From: Bacteroidota bacterium
Lineage (GTDB): Bacteria > Bacteroidota > Bacteroidia > Bacteroidales > JAAUTT01
Direction: 5' to 3'
DNA length: 34,944 bases
NCBI GenBank assembly: GCA_021779665.1
Contig: JAJYAG010000059.1
Span: forward strand, 1 to 34,944
Part shown: positions 8,488 through 17,009 of the stretch, piece after piece
Position numbering within the stretch: the stretch's first letter is position 1
How the letters are laid out: the number at the start of each line of letters is the position of its first letter
Translations under genes and position numbers: made by a program
The notes under the pieces: generated by a model
The model's input: only the letters and a program-made list of their open reading frames with translations
The model's database searches: none
What the model was told of the DNA's origin: nothing

Positions 8488-9795
8488 TTATTTTTGCCTG
8501 AAAAATATCTGTATCGGATTTCCTGAAAAATTGAACTTCTCTCTAAGCCTGTTTTCGAGAAATCGTTTGTAAGGGTCCTTTACATATTGAGGTAAATTGC
8601 AGAAGAAAGCAAACGACGGGAAATGTGTTGGTAACTGGGTTACATATTTAATTTTCACATATTTCCCTTTTATTGCAGGAGGTTCGTTTTCTTCAATTAC
8701 CTGGAGCATATATTCGTTAAGTTGCGAAGTTGAAATGCGTCGTTTTCTGTTTTCGAAAACTTCAATGGCAGTTTCCAACACTTTTTGTATACGCAGCTTA
8801 GTCAGGGCCGAAACAAAGATTACAGGAACATCGGTAAATGGTGCTATCTTTTTATAAATAGCCTGGGTAAATATTTTTGTGCTGTGCGTATCTTTTTCAA
8901 CAAGGTCCCATTTGTTTACTAGAATTACCATGGCTTTGTTGTTGCGCTGAATGAGCCGGAAAATATTCACATCCTGGGCTTCCATCCCCTGAGTGGCGTC
9001 AAGCATAAGCAAACAAACATCGGCATGCTCAATGGTTCGTATTGCGCGCATTACCGAATAGAACTCCAGGTCCTCGGTTACCTTGCCTTTTTTTCTTAGT
9101 CCTGCTGTATCGATGAGGAAAAAGTCAAAACCAAATTTTTTATACCGTGAGTAGATTGAATCACGGGTAGTACCGGCGATAGGTGTAACTATGTTCCGGT
9201 CTTCGCCGAGCAATGCATTTGTGAGCGACGATTTTCCAACATTTGGTCGTCCAACAATGGCAATTCTGGGCAACTCCGAGGTGTCTTCAACTACAGCCGG
9301 AGCTGGAAGTTTTTTTACAAGGTCATCCAGCATTTCGCCAGTTCCGCTGCCGTTCATCGACGAAACGGTATAAACATCTCCCAGTCCAAGCCGGTAGAAT
9401 TCGCTGGCCTGATATTGCATTTCGAAAGTATCTACTTTATTGGCAACGAGTAATACAGGTTTCTTCGATTTACGCAGAAGTTCGGCAACAGATGCATCAA
9501 GATCTGTAATGCCGCTGCCTACATCAACCAGAAATATAATTACATTGGCTTCTTCAATGGCCAGCACCACTTGCTTACGAATTTCTTCCTCAAAAACATC
9601 ATCGGAGTTGACTACAAACCCTCCGGTATCAATAACTGTAAACTCCGCGCCGCTCCATTCTGCGCGCCCGTAATGACGGTCGCGTGTAACACCGGCCTGT
9701 TCGTCTACAATAGCATCTTTTTGTCCCACCAGACGGTTAAAAAGAGTCGACTTCCCCACATTAGGCCTTCCGACTATAGCAACAATATTTCCCAT
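8488..9795 (-). CDS. der: Ribosome biogenesis GTPase Der (EngA)
   Basis: Der carries two consecutive GTPase domains and a C-terminal KH-like domain, and acts in maturation of the 50S subunit. Domain 1 has [10 protein letters not shown] near residues 8-17, DTGG and NKVD. Domain 2 repeats them: [20 protein letters not shown] and NKWD. The KH-like region follows (about 355-435), including [25 protein letters not shown]. The 435-residue length is normal for the family. The ATG start gives [16 protein letters not shown] as in typical homologues. It lies 90 bases downstream of era on the same strand; that spacer contains a short tandem repeat. Confidence 0.98.
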   Translation of the reverse strand: MGNIVAIVGRPNVGKSTLFNRLVGQKDAIVDEQAGVTRDRHYGRAEWSGAEFTVIDTGGFVVNSDDVFEEEIRKQVVLAIEEANVIIFLVDVGSGITDLDASVAELLRKSKKPVLLVANKVDTFEMQYQASEFYRLGLGDVYTVSSMNGSGTGEMLDDLVKKLPAPAVVEDTSELPRIAIVGRPNVGKSSLTNALLGEDRNIVTPIAGTTRDSIYSRYKKFGFDFFLIDTAGLRKKGKVTEDLEFYSVMRAIRTIEHADVCLLMLDATQGMEAQDVNIFRLIQRNNKAMVILVNKWDLVEKDTHSTKIFTQAIYKKIAPFTDVPVIFVSALTKLRIQKVLETAIEVFENRKRRISTSQLNEYMLQVIEENEPPAIKGKYVKIKYVTQLPTHFPSFAFFCNLPQYVKDPYKRFLENRLREKFNFSGNPIQIFFRQK

Positions 9796-9852
9796 TTAAT
9801 TTTATTATATTTTCAGAAATCCAGAGATTTTGGTTTTAAATTTTCAGCTTTT

Positions 9853-9882
9853 CCTATAGCCTAAATACCTAATGCCTAAATC
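9853..9882. repeat. Two-unit 15-bp imperfect tandem repeat in the era-der spacer
   Basis: Two adjacent 15-base units, CCTATAGCCTAAATA and CCTAATGCCTAAATC, differ at three positions and end 3 bases before the era stop codon. A related word, TATGCCTAAAC, occurs in the pntAB-pntB spacer near 24646-24656. It may be a remnant of a dispersed low-complexity intergenic repeat; no function is evident. Confidence 0.5.
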
Positions 9883-9885
9883 CTC

Positions 9886-10767
9886 CTATGATTGATATCC
9901 CAGCGAGCGCAGCATTCTGTCATTTTCCCGCCAGTCTTTCTCTACTTTTACAAATACTTCCAGAAAAACTTTCTTGCCGAAGAACTTTTCCATCTCTAAA
10001 CGTGCCGCAGTGGCAGTTTTCTTTAACGATTCACCCTTATTGCCGATGATAATTCCTTTTTGGGAATCTCTTTCTGTAATAATAACTGCCTGAATTCTTA
10101 TAATAGGTTCAGTTTCCTTGAAAGTTTCAATTACAACATGACTCGAATAAGGTATCTCCTGTTTATAGTTCAGAAATATTTTTTCCCTGATAATTTCCGA
10201 TGCAAAAAAGCGTTCAGTGCGGTCAGTCAACTCGTCTTTAGGGAAATAAGCTTCGTTTTCAGGTAGAAGCTCTACAATTCTCTTCAAAAAACCTTCGAGA
10301 TTGAAGTTTTTTAATGCTGATATTACGAAGATTTCAGCTTTTGGTAAAATTTCCTTCCAATTCTCAACGGCTTCCATAACTTTCTCCTGATCGGCAAGAT
10401 CTACCTTATTGATGGCCAGGATTACCGGAACATCTATATTGGCTAATTTATCGAGGTATTCCGAGTGCTTGTCAATGGTCTCGACCATATCGGTAACGTA
10501 CAGCACAATATCTGCATCGGCCATTGCATTCTGGATTACACCCACCATTGTCGACTGGAGCTTGTAATTAGGCTTCAGGATACCGGGTGTGTCGGAATAT
10601 ACAATCTGAAAATCGTCGCCATTCACAATTCCCATCACCCTTTGACGGGTGGTTTGAGCTTTTGAGGTAACAATGGACAGTTTTTCGCCCACCAAAGCAT
10701 TCATCAGTGTGCTTTTTCCAACATTCGGATTACCTATAATATTAACAAAACCAGCTTTATGATTCAT
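9886..10767 (-). CDS. era: GTPase Era (16S rRNA/30S assembly)
   Basis: Era is a GTPase that binds the 3' end of 16S rRNA during 30S assembly. The protein shows [12 protein letters not shown] at residues 12-23, TTRQRV (switch I), DTPG, NKVD and a type-II KH domain at about 200-290 with the IIGNKGESLKKTA loop. Its 293 residues are the usual size. The ATG start matches other Era proteins (MNHKAGFVNIIGNPNVG). A -7 promoter word lies 18 bases upstream at 10786-10793. It is divergent from the DUF5020 gene and followed by der, placing two ribosome-assembly GTPases side by side. Confidence 0.98.
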   Translation of the reverse strand: MNHKAGFVNIIGNPNVGKSTLMNALVGEKLSIVTSKAQTTRQRVMGIVNGDDFQIVYSDTPGILKPNYKLQSTMVGVIQNAMADADIVLYVTDMVETIDKHSEYLDKLANIDVPVILAINKVDLADQEKVMEAVENWKEILPKAEIFVISALKNFNLEGFLKRIVELLPENEAYFPKDELTDRTERFFASEIIREKIFLNYKQEIPYSSHVVIETFKETEPIIRIQAVIITERDSQKGIIIGNKGESLKKTATAARLEMEKFFGKKVFLEVFVKVEKDWRENDRMLRSLGYQS

Positions 10768-10785
10768 CTAATTTAAAATGAGGTG

Positions 10786-10793
10786 CAAAGATA
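10786..10793 (-). promoter_or_regulatory. Candidate -7 promoter element (TATCTTTG) for era
   Basis: Reading the minus strand, TATCTTTG matches the Bacteroidota -7 consensus TAnnTTTG and lies 18 bases before the era ATG. I see no good -33 TTTG at normal spacing, so the call rests on the -7 match and position. Confidence 0.55.
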
Positions 10794-10877
10794 ACGAAAG
10801 TTTTGAAAGATAAGGAGGTGTAATTTCTGGTCCTAAATTGTATGACCTTTCTTTTTTCGTTAAATCCCTAAAAAGAA

Positions 10878-10885
10878 TATCTTTG
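10878..10885 (+). promoter_or_regulatory. Candidate -7 promoter element (TATCTTTG) for the DUF5020 gene
   Basis: TATCTTTG matches the Bacteroidota -7 consensus and lies 25 bases upstream of the ATG at 10911. It faces away from the era element about 90 bases to the left, giving a divergent promoter pair. A -33 TTTG is not evident. Confidence 0.55.
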
Positions 10886-10910
10886 CCACCCAAAATTTAA
10901 CTTTATTACA

Positions 10911-11600
10911 ATGAAAAAGTATTTTCTTCTTTCGTTAATTTTAATACCTATGCTTGCAAAAGCCCAGAATGTGCAACTGCATTACGACATGGGAAAGGAT
11001 CGCGGATATTTAACTTCTACGGTCGAAATGTTTAAACCCGATAAATGGGGAAATACCTTCTTTTTTATCGACATGGATTATAACGTTGGCGATGTTAAGG
11101 GAGTGAGCCTTGCCTATTTCGAAATTGCCCGCTGCTTAAAACTCGGTAAATCTCCTTTAAGCCTGCATGCTGAATTTAATGGTGGTTTCGGCCAGTTTAA
11201 AGATGGTAGTTTCTCTGGGGCTTATACAATTAATAACGCATGGTTAGGAGGTTTGGATTACTCCTGGAACAATGCCGATTTTTCGAAAGGTTTTTCCTTA
11301 AAAGCGCTGTATAAAAATATTCGTCATAAGGATAATGGGTCGTTTCAGCTTACGGGAGTGTGGTATGCTAATTTCCTGAATAATAAAATAACATTTTCAG
11401 GATTTGCTGATTTCTGGAAAGAAGAAAACGTATTTATGAGTGGAAAGAATACAGACTTTATATTCCTTTCTGAGCCACAGCTCTGGTATAATGCTACCAA
11501 AAACATTTCATTTGGAACGGAAATAGAGCTCAGCAACAACTTTGGTACTATGGAAGGATTCCATGTAATGCCAACTGTTGCTGGTAAATGGACATTCTAA
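10911..11600 (+). CDS. DUF5020-type outer-membrane beta-barrel protein
   Basis: A 229-residue exported protein: signal peptide MKKYFLLSLILIPMLAKAQ, then amphipathic beta-strand repeats ending in GKWTF, with the terminal Phe typical of outer-membrane barrels. The segments VQLHYDMGKDRGYLTSTVEMFKPDKWG (in part HYDMGKDRGYLTSTVEMF) and TFFFIDMDY match my recollection of the DUF5020 family, which is related in fold to nucleoside-specific Tsx-like channels. Transport of nucleosides or other small solutes is therefore possible but not shown. It stands alone between the divergent era promoter and a strong hairpin terminator, so it is probably monocistronic. Confidence 0.82.
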   Translation: MKKYFLLSLILIPMLAKAQNVQLHYDMGKDRGYLTSTVEMFKPDKWGNTFFFIDMDYNVGDVKGVSLAYFEIARCLKLGKSPLSLHAEFNGGFGQFKDGSFSGAYTINNAWLGGLDYSWNNADFSKGFSLKALYKNIRHKDNGSFQLTGVWYANFLNNKITFSGFADFWKEENVFMSGKNTDFIFLSEPQLWYNATKNISFGTEIELSNNFGTMEGFHVMPTVAGKWTF

Positions 11601-11607
11601 TCGGTTT

Positions 11608-11644
11608 TTAGAAGCAAAGGTTTTCGAAAAACCTTTGCTTCTAA
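11608..11644. terminator. Bidirectional hairpin terminator between convergent genes
   Basis: A perfect 17-bp stem (11608-11624 with 11628-11644) closes a 3-base loop (CGA). The core arm reads GAAGCAAAGG. It starts 8 bases after the DUF5020 stop and touches the stop of the convergent YdcF-like gene at 11645, so it probably ends transcripts from both sides; the arm ends supply T-runs in both directions. Confidence 0.85.
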
Positions 11645-12310
11645 TTAATTGTATTTAGGCGCAAAAACCATCAGTAATTTATATGCCTGCAAAACATCCT
11701 CCGGTATTTTGTCGGCAACAATATAGCCAAAAGCGGGATAAAGGAGCATTCGTTCCATTTCGCCCGATAAATGACGCAACAGATCCTGACCTTTCGATTT
11801 GTACAATTCCACTTCTCTTTGAAAAAAAGTCTCAGCCGGAGTATTGATCACTTCTACCTCTGGAAATTCTTTTCTGAAAGTAAGATAAGCCCTTCTTTGC
11901 CTATAAGCGTTCGACACTTTCAATACTTTGGCAATGCCATTACCAAATGTAAATTCCGGATTTAAATCCTGAAGCACTTTTTGCATAAAACGAAGATTCT
12001 CACCGGTATTGGTAGAATTGGCTTCAATTATAATATCACTTTCAGGAATCTGGGGAAATTCTTTCAAAACAAGATTTTTGAACTCAACAGCTTCTGGATA
12101 TTGGAAATCGGCGCTTCCGGCTCCAACTCCTCCTGTGAAAAGAATTTTCGGCACATACTTTTTCAGGTAAAGCTCGGCACAACGACGGGGAATTTTAAGG
12201 TCGAAGTGGCCAAAGCCAATAACTGCATCAGCTTTTTGAGGCGGTTGTTTAACGTATAAATAATCAAATATGATTTTGGCGTTTTCAAGTACGTTATCAG
12301 TATAATTCAT
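11645..12310 (-). CDS. YdcF-like (DUF218) domain protein
   Basis: A DUF218/YdcF-family protein of about 221 residues. Characteristic parts are ADAVIGFGHFDLKIPRRCAELY, KILFTGGVGAG, EAVEFKNLVL, IIIEANSTNTGENLRF and a C-terminal LSGEMERMLLYPAFGY. The E. coli YdcF protein binds S-adenosylmethionine; other members act in envelope metabolism; the reaction here is unknown. No signal peptide or membrane anchor is visible, so it is probably cytoplasmic. The frame stays open to 12394, but that extension would overlap the upstream GntR gene; the ATG at 12310 gives MNYTDNVLENAKIIFDYL and sits 5 bases after the GntR stop, so I chose it. Co-transcription with the regulator is likely. Confidence 0.85.
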   Translation of the reverse strand: MNYTDNVLENAKIIFDYLYVKQPPQKADAVIGFGHFDLKIPRRCAELYLKKYVPKILFTGGVGAGSADFQYPEAVEFKNLVLKEFPQIPESDIIIEANSTNTGENLRFMQKVLQDLNPEFTFGNGIAKVLKVSNAYRQRRAYLTFRKEFPEVEVINTPAETFFQREVELYKSKGQDLLRHLSGEMERMLLYPAFGYIVADKIPEDVLQAYKLLMVFAPKYN

Positions 12311-12315
12311 GAGTT

Positions 12316-13029
12316 CTAAAATAAATTTCCAACTGAAAAATTTTGAGTATCGCAGTAAATAATGCTGTAAATATTGAGCTCCGACCGGGTGCAAATGAAT
12401 TTGAAATTTATCTGCAACAGCGGGTCTGTCCGTTGTATTTCCAAATAACTGATAGCCTCTTCACATGGTTTTACAGCGCGAATATCTTCTTCAACATTCA
12501 CAATTTCTATCAGGTATTTTTTCTTGAGCGTTTCTGTCAACGAATCGTTAACAAAAGGTGTGGTGCAGAAATCGGGTAAGCCGATATCCGGAAGGTAGGT
12601 AAGCTCCAGAATTACAGGTTTGCCATCTACTTTTCTTATTCGCTTCATAAAAATACATCCGGCTTCAGCCTGTTCCTTCGTAATTGTATAGAAAAATGGG
12701 TCGGGCCAGTTAGTTTTATGTGGTTTTACAAGAAATTCGCTTGAGCTGTTACGAGCTATGCTTGAAAAACTTTTAATGCTCAGTATCCCCAGTTTGTTAC
12801 TCCCTTCTGAAACAATACTGCCTTTTCCCTGTCTTTTTTCAATTTTGCCTTCTTTTTCCAGAGTAGAAAGTGCCTGGCGAACTGTTGCCCGGGCCATTTT
12901 ATATTTAAAGGCAAGGTCCAGTTCCGAAGGAAGAAGATCCCCTGCTTTGTAATTTCCTGCAAGTATTTCCTGTTTAAGAAGATGATACAGCTTTTTATAT
13001 TGGGGGATTTTCCTTACCATATCAATCAT
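12316..13029 (-). CDS. GntR family regulator with UTRA ligand domain (HutC subfamily)
   Basis: A one-component transcription factor of about 238 residues. The N-terminal winged helix (QYKKLYHLLKQEILAGNYKAG, LLPSELDLAFKYKMARATVR and QALSTLEKEGKIEKRQGKGS in sequence) is the GntR DNA-binding domain. Residues about 90-235 form a UTRA effector domain (FMKRIRKVDGKPVILELTYLP, then DPLLQINFKF). UTRA domains usually sense sugars, sugar phosphates or amino acids; the ligand is unknown. The frame extends to a TTG at 13050, but ATG codons at 13029 and 13020 fit the family start better. It lies 5 bases upstream of the YdcF-like gene and diverges from the PASTA gene across a 240-base AT-rich region. Confidence 0.88.
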   Translation of the reverse strand: MIDMVRKIPQYKKLYHLLKQEILAGNYKAGDLLPSELDLAFKYKMARATVRQALSTLEKEGKIEKRQGKGSIVSEGSNKLGILSIKSFSSIARNSSSEFLVKPHKTNWPDPFFYTITKEQAEAGCIFMKRIRKVDGKPVILELTYLPDIGLPDFCTTPFVNDSLTETLKKKYLIEIVNVEEDIRAVKPCEEAISYLEIQRTDPLLQINFKFICTRSELNIYSIIYCDTQNFSVGNLF

Positions 13030-13230
13030 ATTACTTAAATCCAATTTCAAATATCATGATCTAAAAATCAAGTTTATAAAATTGCAATTTTTCTGTTTAT
13101 TTTAACAAAAACAAAATTTTTTTACACCCGGGCTTATTAAAAGGAAGCATTTAATTCCGGTTTGTTAATGATTTATTTCTGTATGAAAGATTGCGAGCCA
13201 TTTTTATCTGAATGCAAACAAATATAATTT

Positions 13231-13238
13231 TATCTTTG
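13231..13238 (+). promoter_or_regulatory. Candidate -7 promoter element (TATCTTTG) for the PASTA-T9SS-rluD operon
   Basis: TATCTTTG fits TAnnTTTG and lies 31 bases upstream of the GTG start at 13270. The next three genes are nearly contiguous, so this is likely the operon promoter. No convincing -33 element is seen. Confidence 0.55.
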
Positions 13239-13269
13239 CTTTTACGTTAACTTATTACGATTTGAAACA

Positions 13270-14082
13270 GTGAACAATTTAATAGCATTTTTTAAGAGCA
13301 AACGATTTTGGAAGCATTTTGCCTATGCGGCCGGAGGAATAATTGTTGGTATTAACATTATTTTGTTACTGCTTAAATTATATACCCATCACGGCCAGGC
13401 ACTTTCAGTTCCTGTTTTTGAAGGACTAACCATGAAGGAAGCGCAGGACCTGGCAGATGATAAAAGACTCAGATTACAGGTTGTCGACTCGGTTTTTATT
13501 GGCGGAAAGCCCGGCGGAACGATCGTAGCTCAAAATCCTTCGCCCTCTTCAAAAGTAAAGGTGCATCGTATTATTTTTATTACTTTAAATGCGATAAGTC
13601 CTGAAAAAACGGATATGCCTAATGTAATTGGTTTCTCGTTACGACAAGCTCAGGATAATATTGAAAATCGCGGGCTTAAGGTTGGGTATATTAATTATGT
13701 GCCCGACATTGCAACCAATTACGTTTTGAAACAACTTTATAAAAACAGGGAAATAGCTCCAAATGCCAGGATTAACAAGGGATCGCGCATTGACCTTGTG
13801 GTGGGTATGGGGGTTAGTAACGAACGGTCGTCTCTGCCCAATCTGGTTGGCTTATCGCTCGATAATGCCCGCGAAACCTTATCCCGGTCGTATTTAAACC
13901 TTGGAGCCGTTGTTTTTGATAATTCTGTTGAAACGTACGATGATTCGGCAAAAGCAGTTATCTGGAGACAATCTCCTGCTTATCATAGCGGAAATACAAT
14001 AAACCTGGGATCGCCCATTGATGTTTTTCTTACTGTCGACAGGAGTAAAATTAGTGAACCAGATACATTGTCAAAACAATAA
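13270..14082 (+). CDS. Membrane-anchored triple PASTA-domain protein
   Basis: A 270-residue protein with a short cytoplasmic N-terminus, one transmembrane helix (about 17-38, FAYAAGGIIVGINIILLLLKL) and three extracytoplasmic PASTA domains (about 42-108, 113-181 and 187-263). Each begins with the usual VP/MPNV/LPNL G-hydrophobic pattern (SVPVFEGLTMKEAQ, MPNVIGFSLRQAQ, LPNLVGLSLDNAR). PASTA domains are known from serine/threonine kinases and penicillin-binding proteins, where they bind peptidoglycan fragments. Neither catalytic domain is present here. The start is GTG at 13270. The T9SS client gene begins 8 bases after the stop. A role in the cell envelope is inferred. Confidence 0.9.
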   Translation: MNNLIAFFKSKRFWKHFAYAAGGIIVGINIILLLLKLYTHHGQALSVPVFEGLTMKEAQDLADDKRLRLQVVDSVFIGGKPGGTIVAQNPSPSSKVKVHRIIFITLNAISPEKTDMPNVIGFSLRQAQDNIENRGLKVGYINYVPDIATNYVLKQLYKNREIAPNARINKGSRIDLVVGMGVSNERSSLPNLVGLSLDNARETLSRSYLNLGAVVFDNSVETYDDSAKAVIWRQSPAYHSGNTINLGSPIDVFLTVDRSKISEPDTLSKQ

Positions 14083-14090
14083 ATTTATAC

Positions 14091-15935
14091 ATGTATCTAA
14101 AGCAGTGGTTAGTTTCTGTAGTGTTTGTGCTGACGGTTCTTACCGGGAAATCGCAGGAATTTGTTGTTCCTTCGATTGACTATCCTCCATTGCATGACAC
14201 CAAACCCGGAACAACCTTAAAATCTGCCCTGATTTCCGACACCATGGCACTTCCTTTTTTCGACGATTTTTCAGGTCAGCTTTCCCCTTATCCCAAAGCG
14301 TCATTGTGGCTCGACAGCTTTGTGTATATTAATAATTCACGGGCTGTAAACCCTATGTCCATTGGTGTTGCTACATTTGACGCTCTTAACCGCGATGGCC
14401 GCATTTATCCATATGCATCCGAGCAACCGTTTATTGCCGATGCTTTGACATCGAAGCCAATATATATGAATTATCCGGTCGGATCGAATGCATTTTTGTC
14501 TTTTTATTATCAGCCACAAGGTTATGGCGATTCCACTGAAGTTCAGGATTCCTTAATGGTCGATTTCTACAGTCCTAAAAGTAAAAAATGGTGGAATGTA
14601 TGGCGAGTCCAGGGTAGCGGCCTGCATCCGTTCAAAGCTGTAATCCTGCCGGTAAATGCCGACTCGTTTCTGATGCGGGGTTTTCAGTTCCGGTTCAGGA
14701 ATAAAGCCAGCATTCAGAAGAACTATTTTGATCAGGGCAAAATGGCTGATGTTGATCACTGGAATATCGACTATGTAAAGCTTGACATCAACCGTTCGGC
14801 AACGGATACCATCATGCGCGATGTTGCATTTGAAAAACCCATAGGCTCTTTGCTCATTGGCTATCAATCGATGCCCTGGAGGCACTTTCAGGTGGCTTTT
14901 CAGCAAATTATGCGAAAGGATATTGATATTTATTATAAAAACAACGACTCTATAGGCCATAAACCCGACCGCTATTTCAAAATTACCGATCTTAAGGGGC
15001 CTCATTTTACATCGTTCTATTCCGGAAACGAAAACATTAAACCTCAGGAAGTTTATCATTTCAGTACCAAGCTCGAATATCCTTTTTTTACCGATGAAAC
15101 GGACTCAGCCCGTTTCGAGATTAAAAGCTATATCACTACTGAAACTTACGACAATAAGATAAACGACACAACCCGGTTTATACAGGTATTTTCCAATTAT
15201 TTTGCCTACGACGATGGTACACCCGAATTAGGATATGGTCTTTCGGGACAAGGTACCATGAAAGGCAAAGTAGCCTGCCGGTTTACTTCTTATTACCCTG
15301 ATTCGCTGGCCGCCATCAAGATATTTTTTAACAGCACTGTTAGTGAAATTACCGGTACTTATCCATTTAGGTTAACCATATGGTCGGCAACAACCTCGGG
15401 GCCGGGACAAATAATTTATCAGTCAACATCTAAAAACATTGAAGAGTTTGGCAAATATTCAACCTTTTTGCTGGACAGCTCGCTGCTTATTAATGGAGAC
15501 TTTTATGTTGGATGGGAGCAGGATCACGAGAATTTTCTGAATGTTGGCATGGACAGGAACAACTCCGGTAAGGACAGGTTATTCTATAACACAGGATTCT
15601 GGACAAAATCGTCATTCGATAATTCTTCCCTGATGATCAGGCCGGTTTTTGGATCAAGGAAACTGGCAACAAAAACTCCGGACAATAAGACCGGGCAAAG
15701 AAATTTTAAGATTTACCCCAACCCAACCTCCGGGGTATTGAATATTGAAGTTCCCGAACCGGGTACCAAAACCTTATATGCCACTTTGCTGAGCACCACA
15801 GGAAAAATGATGCTGCAAACGGAAGTTACTTCTAATAAGCTATATTTGGAAGATATTCCGTCGGGGCTTTATTTTATTGTTTTATCCGAAGATGGAAAAA
15901 CAGTTTACAAAAGCAAAGTTTTAGTTCAACATTAA
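14091..15935 (+). CDS. T9SS type A sorting-domain surface protein
   Basis: A 614-residue secreted protein. It has a signal peptide (MYLKQWLVSVVFVLTVLTGKSQ) and a type IX secretion C-terminal domain of about 80 residues: FKIYPNPTSGVLNIEV, SGLYFIVLSEDGKTVYKSKVLV. The central region is a large beta-rich body without catalytic motifs I recognise; it includes ALPFFDDFSG near residue 50 and a second block ending DNSSLMIRPVFG. The sorting domain is normally cleaved during export, leaving the protein on the cell surface or released. It lies between the PASTA gene (8 bases before) and the RluD-family gene (1 base after), which suggests a fixed operon. Confidence 0.93.
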   Translation: MYLKQWLVSVVFVLTVLTGKSQEFVVPSIDYPPLHDTKPGTTLKSALISDTMALPFFDDFSGQLSPYPKASLWLDSFVYINNSRAVNPMSIGVATFDALNRDGRIYPYASEQPFIADALTSKPIYMNYPVGSNAFLSFYYQPQGYGDSTEVQDSLMVDFYSPKSKKWWNVWRVQGSGLHPFKAVILPVNADSFLMRGFQFRFRNKASIQKNYFDQGKMADVDHWNIDYVKLDINRSATDTIMRDVAFEKPIGSLLIGYQSMPWRHFQVAFQQIMRKDIDIYYKNNDSIGHKPDRYFKITDLKGPHFTSFYSGNENIKPQEVYHFSTKLEYPFFTDETDSARFEIKSYITTETYDNKINDTTRFIQVFSNYFAYDDGTPELGYGLSGQGTMKGKVACRFTSYYPDSLAAIKIFFNSTVSEITGTYPFRLTIWSATTSGPGQIIYQSTSKNIEEFGKYSTFLLDSSLLINGDFYVGWEQDHENFLNVGMDRNNSGKDRLFYNTGFWTKSSFDNSSLMIRPVFGSRKLATKTPDNKTGQRNFKIYPNPTSGVLNIEVPEPGTKTLYATLLSTTGKMMLQTEVTSNKLYLEDIPSGLYFIVLSEDGKTVYKSKVLVQH

Positions 15936-15936
15936 T

Positions 15937-16989
15937 ATGACCGAAGAAGAATTTGAGTTGCAGGATGATGTTTCGGAAGAACAATCGGAGTTATTCGAGC
16001 ATTTTAAAATTGTAGTTGATAAAGGCCAGGCTTTGCTCCGGTTGGATAAGTTTCTTTCAACAAAAATTCAGAATGCATCGCGTACCAAAGTTCAGTATGC
16101 TGCTGAAGCAGGAAATATACTCGTAAATGGAAAGCCTGAGAAATCGAGTTATAAGGTAAAGCCCAACGACATTATATCGGTGGTATTACCTCACCCTCCG
16201 CATGTAACGGAATTAATTCCTGAGGACATCCCTTTAAATATCATGTATGAAGATGAGCATTTACTCATTGTGAATAAGGAAGCAGGAATGGTTGTTCATC
16301 CCGGTTATGGCAATTATACAGGTACGCTGGTAAATGCGCTTGCGTGGCATTTGAAAGATAATCCTATGTTTTCGTCGGGCGAAATGCGCCCCGGGTTAGT
16401 ACACCGCATTGATAAAGACACATCGGGTATTTTGGTCATTGCTAAAAACGATTTGGCAATGAACAAACTGGCCAGTCAGTTCTTTAACCGGACCACCGAC
16501 AGGCGCTATGTAGCTTTGGTATGGGGCGAACTGAAGGAAGATGAAGGTACAATCACCGGCCATATTGGTCGCAGTCCCAAAGACCGTCGGGTAATGTGTG
16601 TTTACGAGGACGGATCGGAAGGAAAACACGCCATTACCCACTGGAAGGTAATCGAGCGTTTAGGCTACGTCACTTTGGTGGAATGTAAGCTCGAAACCGG
16701 CCGCACGCATCAGATCAGGGCTCATTTCAAACATATCCGTCACCCTTTATTTAACGACGAAACTTATGGAGGTAACGAGATACTTAAAGGAACAACCTTT
16801 ACGAAATATAAACAGTTTATCCAGAATTGCTTCAAAATACTGCCTCGCCAGGCACTGCATGCAAAATCACTGGCTTTCGAGCATCCTGTAACGGGTAAAT
16901 GGCTTGCTTTCGATTCTCCCGTTCCGATTGATATGCAGCAGTTAATCGAAAAATGGAGAAACTATATCGCCAACCGGGAACTGGAATAG
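15937..16989 (+). CDS. rluD: RluD-family pseudouridine synthase (23S rRNA)
   Basis: A 350-residue RluA/RluD-family enzyme. Residues about 30-95 form an S4 RNA-binding domain (LRLDKFLSTKIQNASRTKVQYA). The catalytic domain contains the family motif HRIDKDTSG with the catalytic Asp at residue 159, LETGRTHQIRAHF, and LHAKSLAF near the end. RluD of E. coli modifies 23S rRNA helix 69; a related RluC/RluA-type specificity cannot be excluded from sequence alone. It is a few residues longer than E. coli RluD, with an acidic N-terminal tail and a short insertion before LPRQALHAK. Its ATG starts one base after the T9SS gene stop. Confidence 0.93.
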   Translation: MTEEEFELQDDVSEEQSELFEHFKIVVDKGQALLRLDKFLSTKIQNASRTKVQYAAEAGNILVNGKPEKSSYKVKPNDIISVVLPHPPHVTELIPEDIPLNIMYEDEHLLIVNKEAGMVVHPGYGNYTGTLVNALAWHLKDNPMFSSGEMRPGLVHRIDKDTSGILVIAKNDLAMNKLASQFFNRTTDRRYVALVWGELKEDEGTITGHIGRSPKDRRVMCVYEDGSEGKHAITHWKVIERLGYVTLVECKLETGRTHQIRAHFKHIRHPLFNDETYGGNEILKGTTFTKYKQFIQNCFKILPRQALHAKSLAFEHPVTGKWLAFDSPVPIDMQQLIEKWRNYIANRELE

Positions 16990-17009
16990 CCATATTTCAT
17001 AAAATCGAA

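Noticed and set aside
9853-9882. Possible CRISPR-like array
   Set aside because: There are only two short units with no spacers and no cas genes in the window.
12311-12394. N-terminal extension of the YdcF-like gene
   Set aside because: The extra 28 codons overlap the GntR gene and do not resemble the family; the ATG at 12310 fits gene spacing.
13050-13230. Operator palindrome for the GntR regulator
   Set aside because: Only a short ATCATGAT palindrome near 13054 is seen; it is too short and too common in AT-rich DNA to claim.
14553-15059. 168-codon open frame on the minus strand
   Set aside because: It lies wholly inside the T9SS-client gene, has no family resemblance and no promoter or leader of its own.
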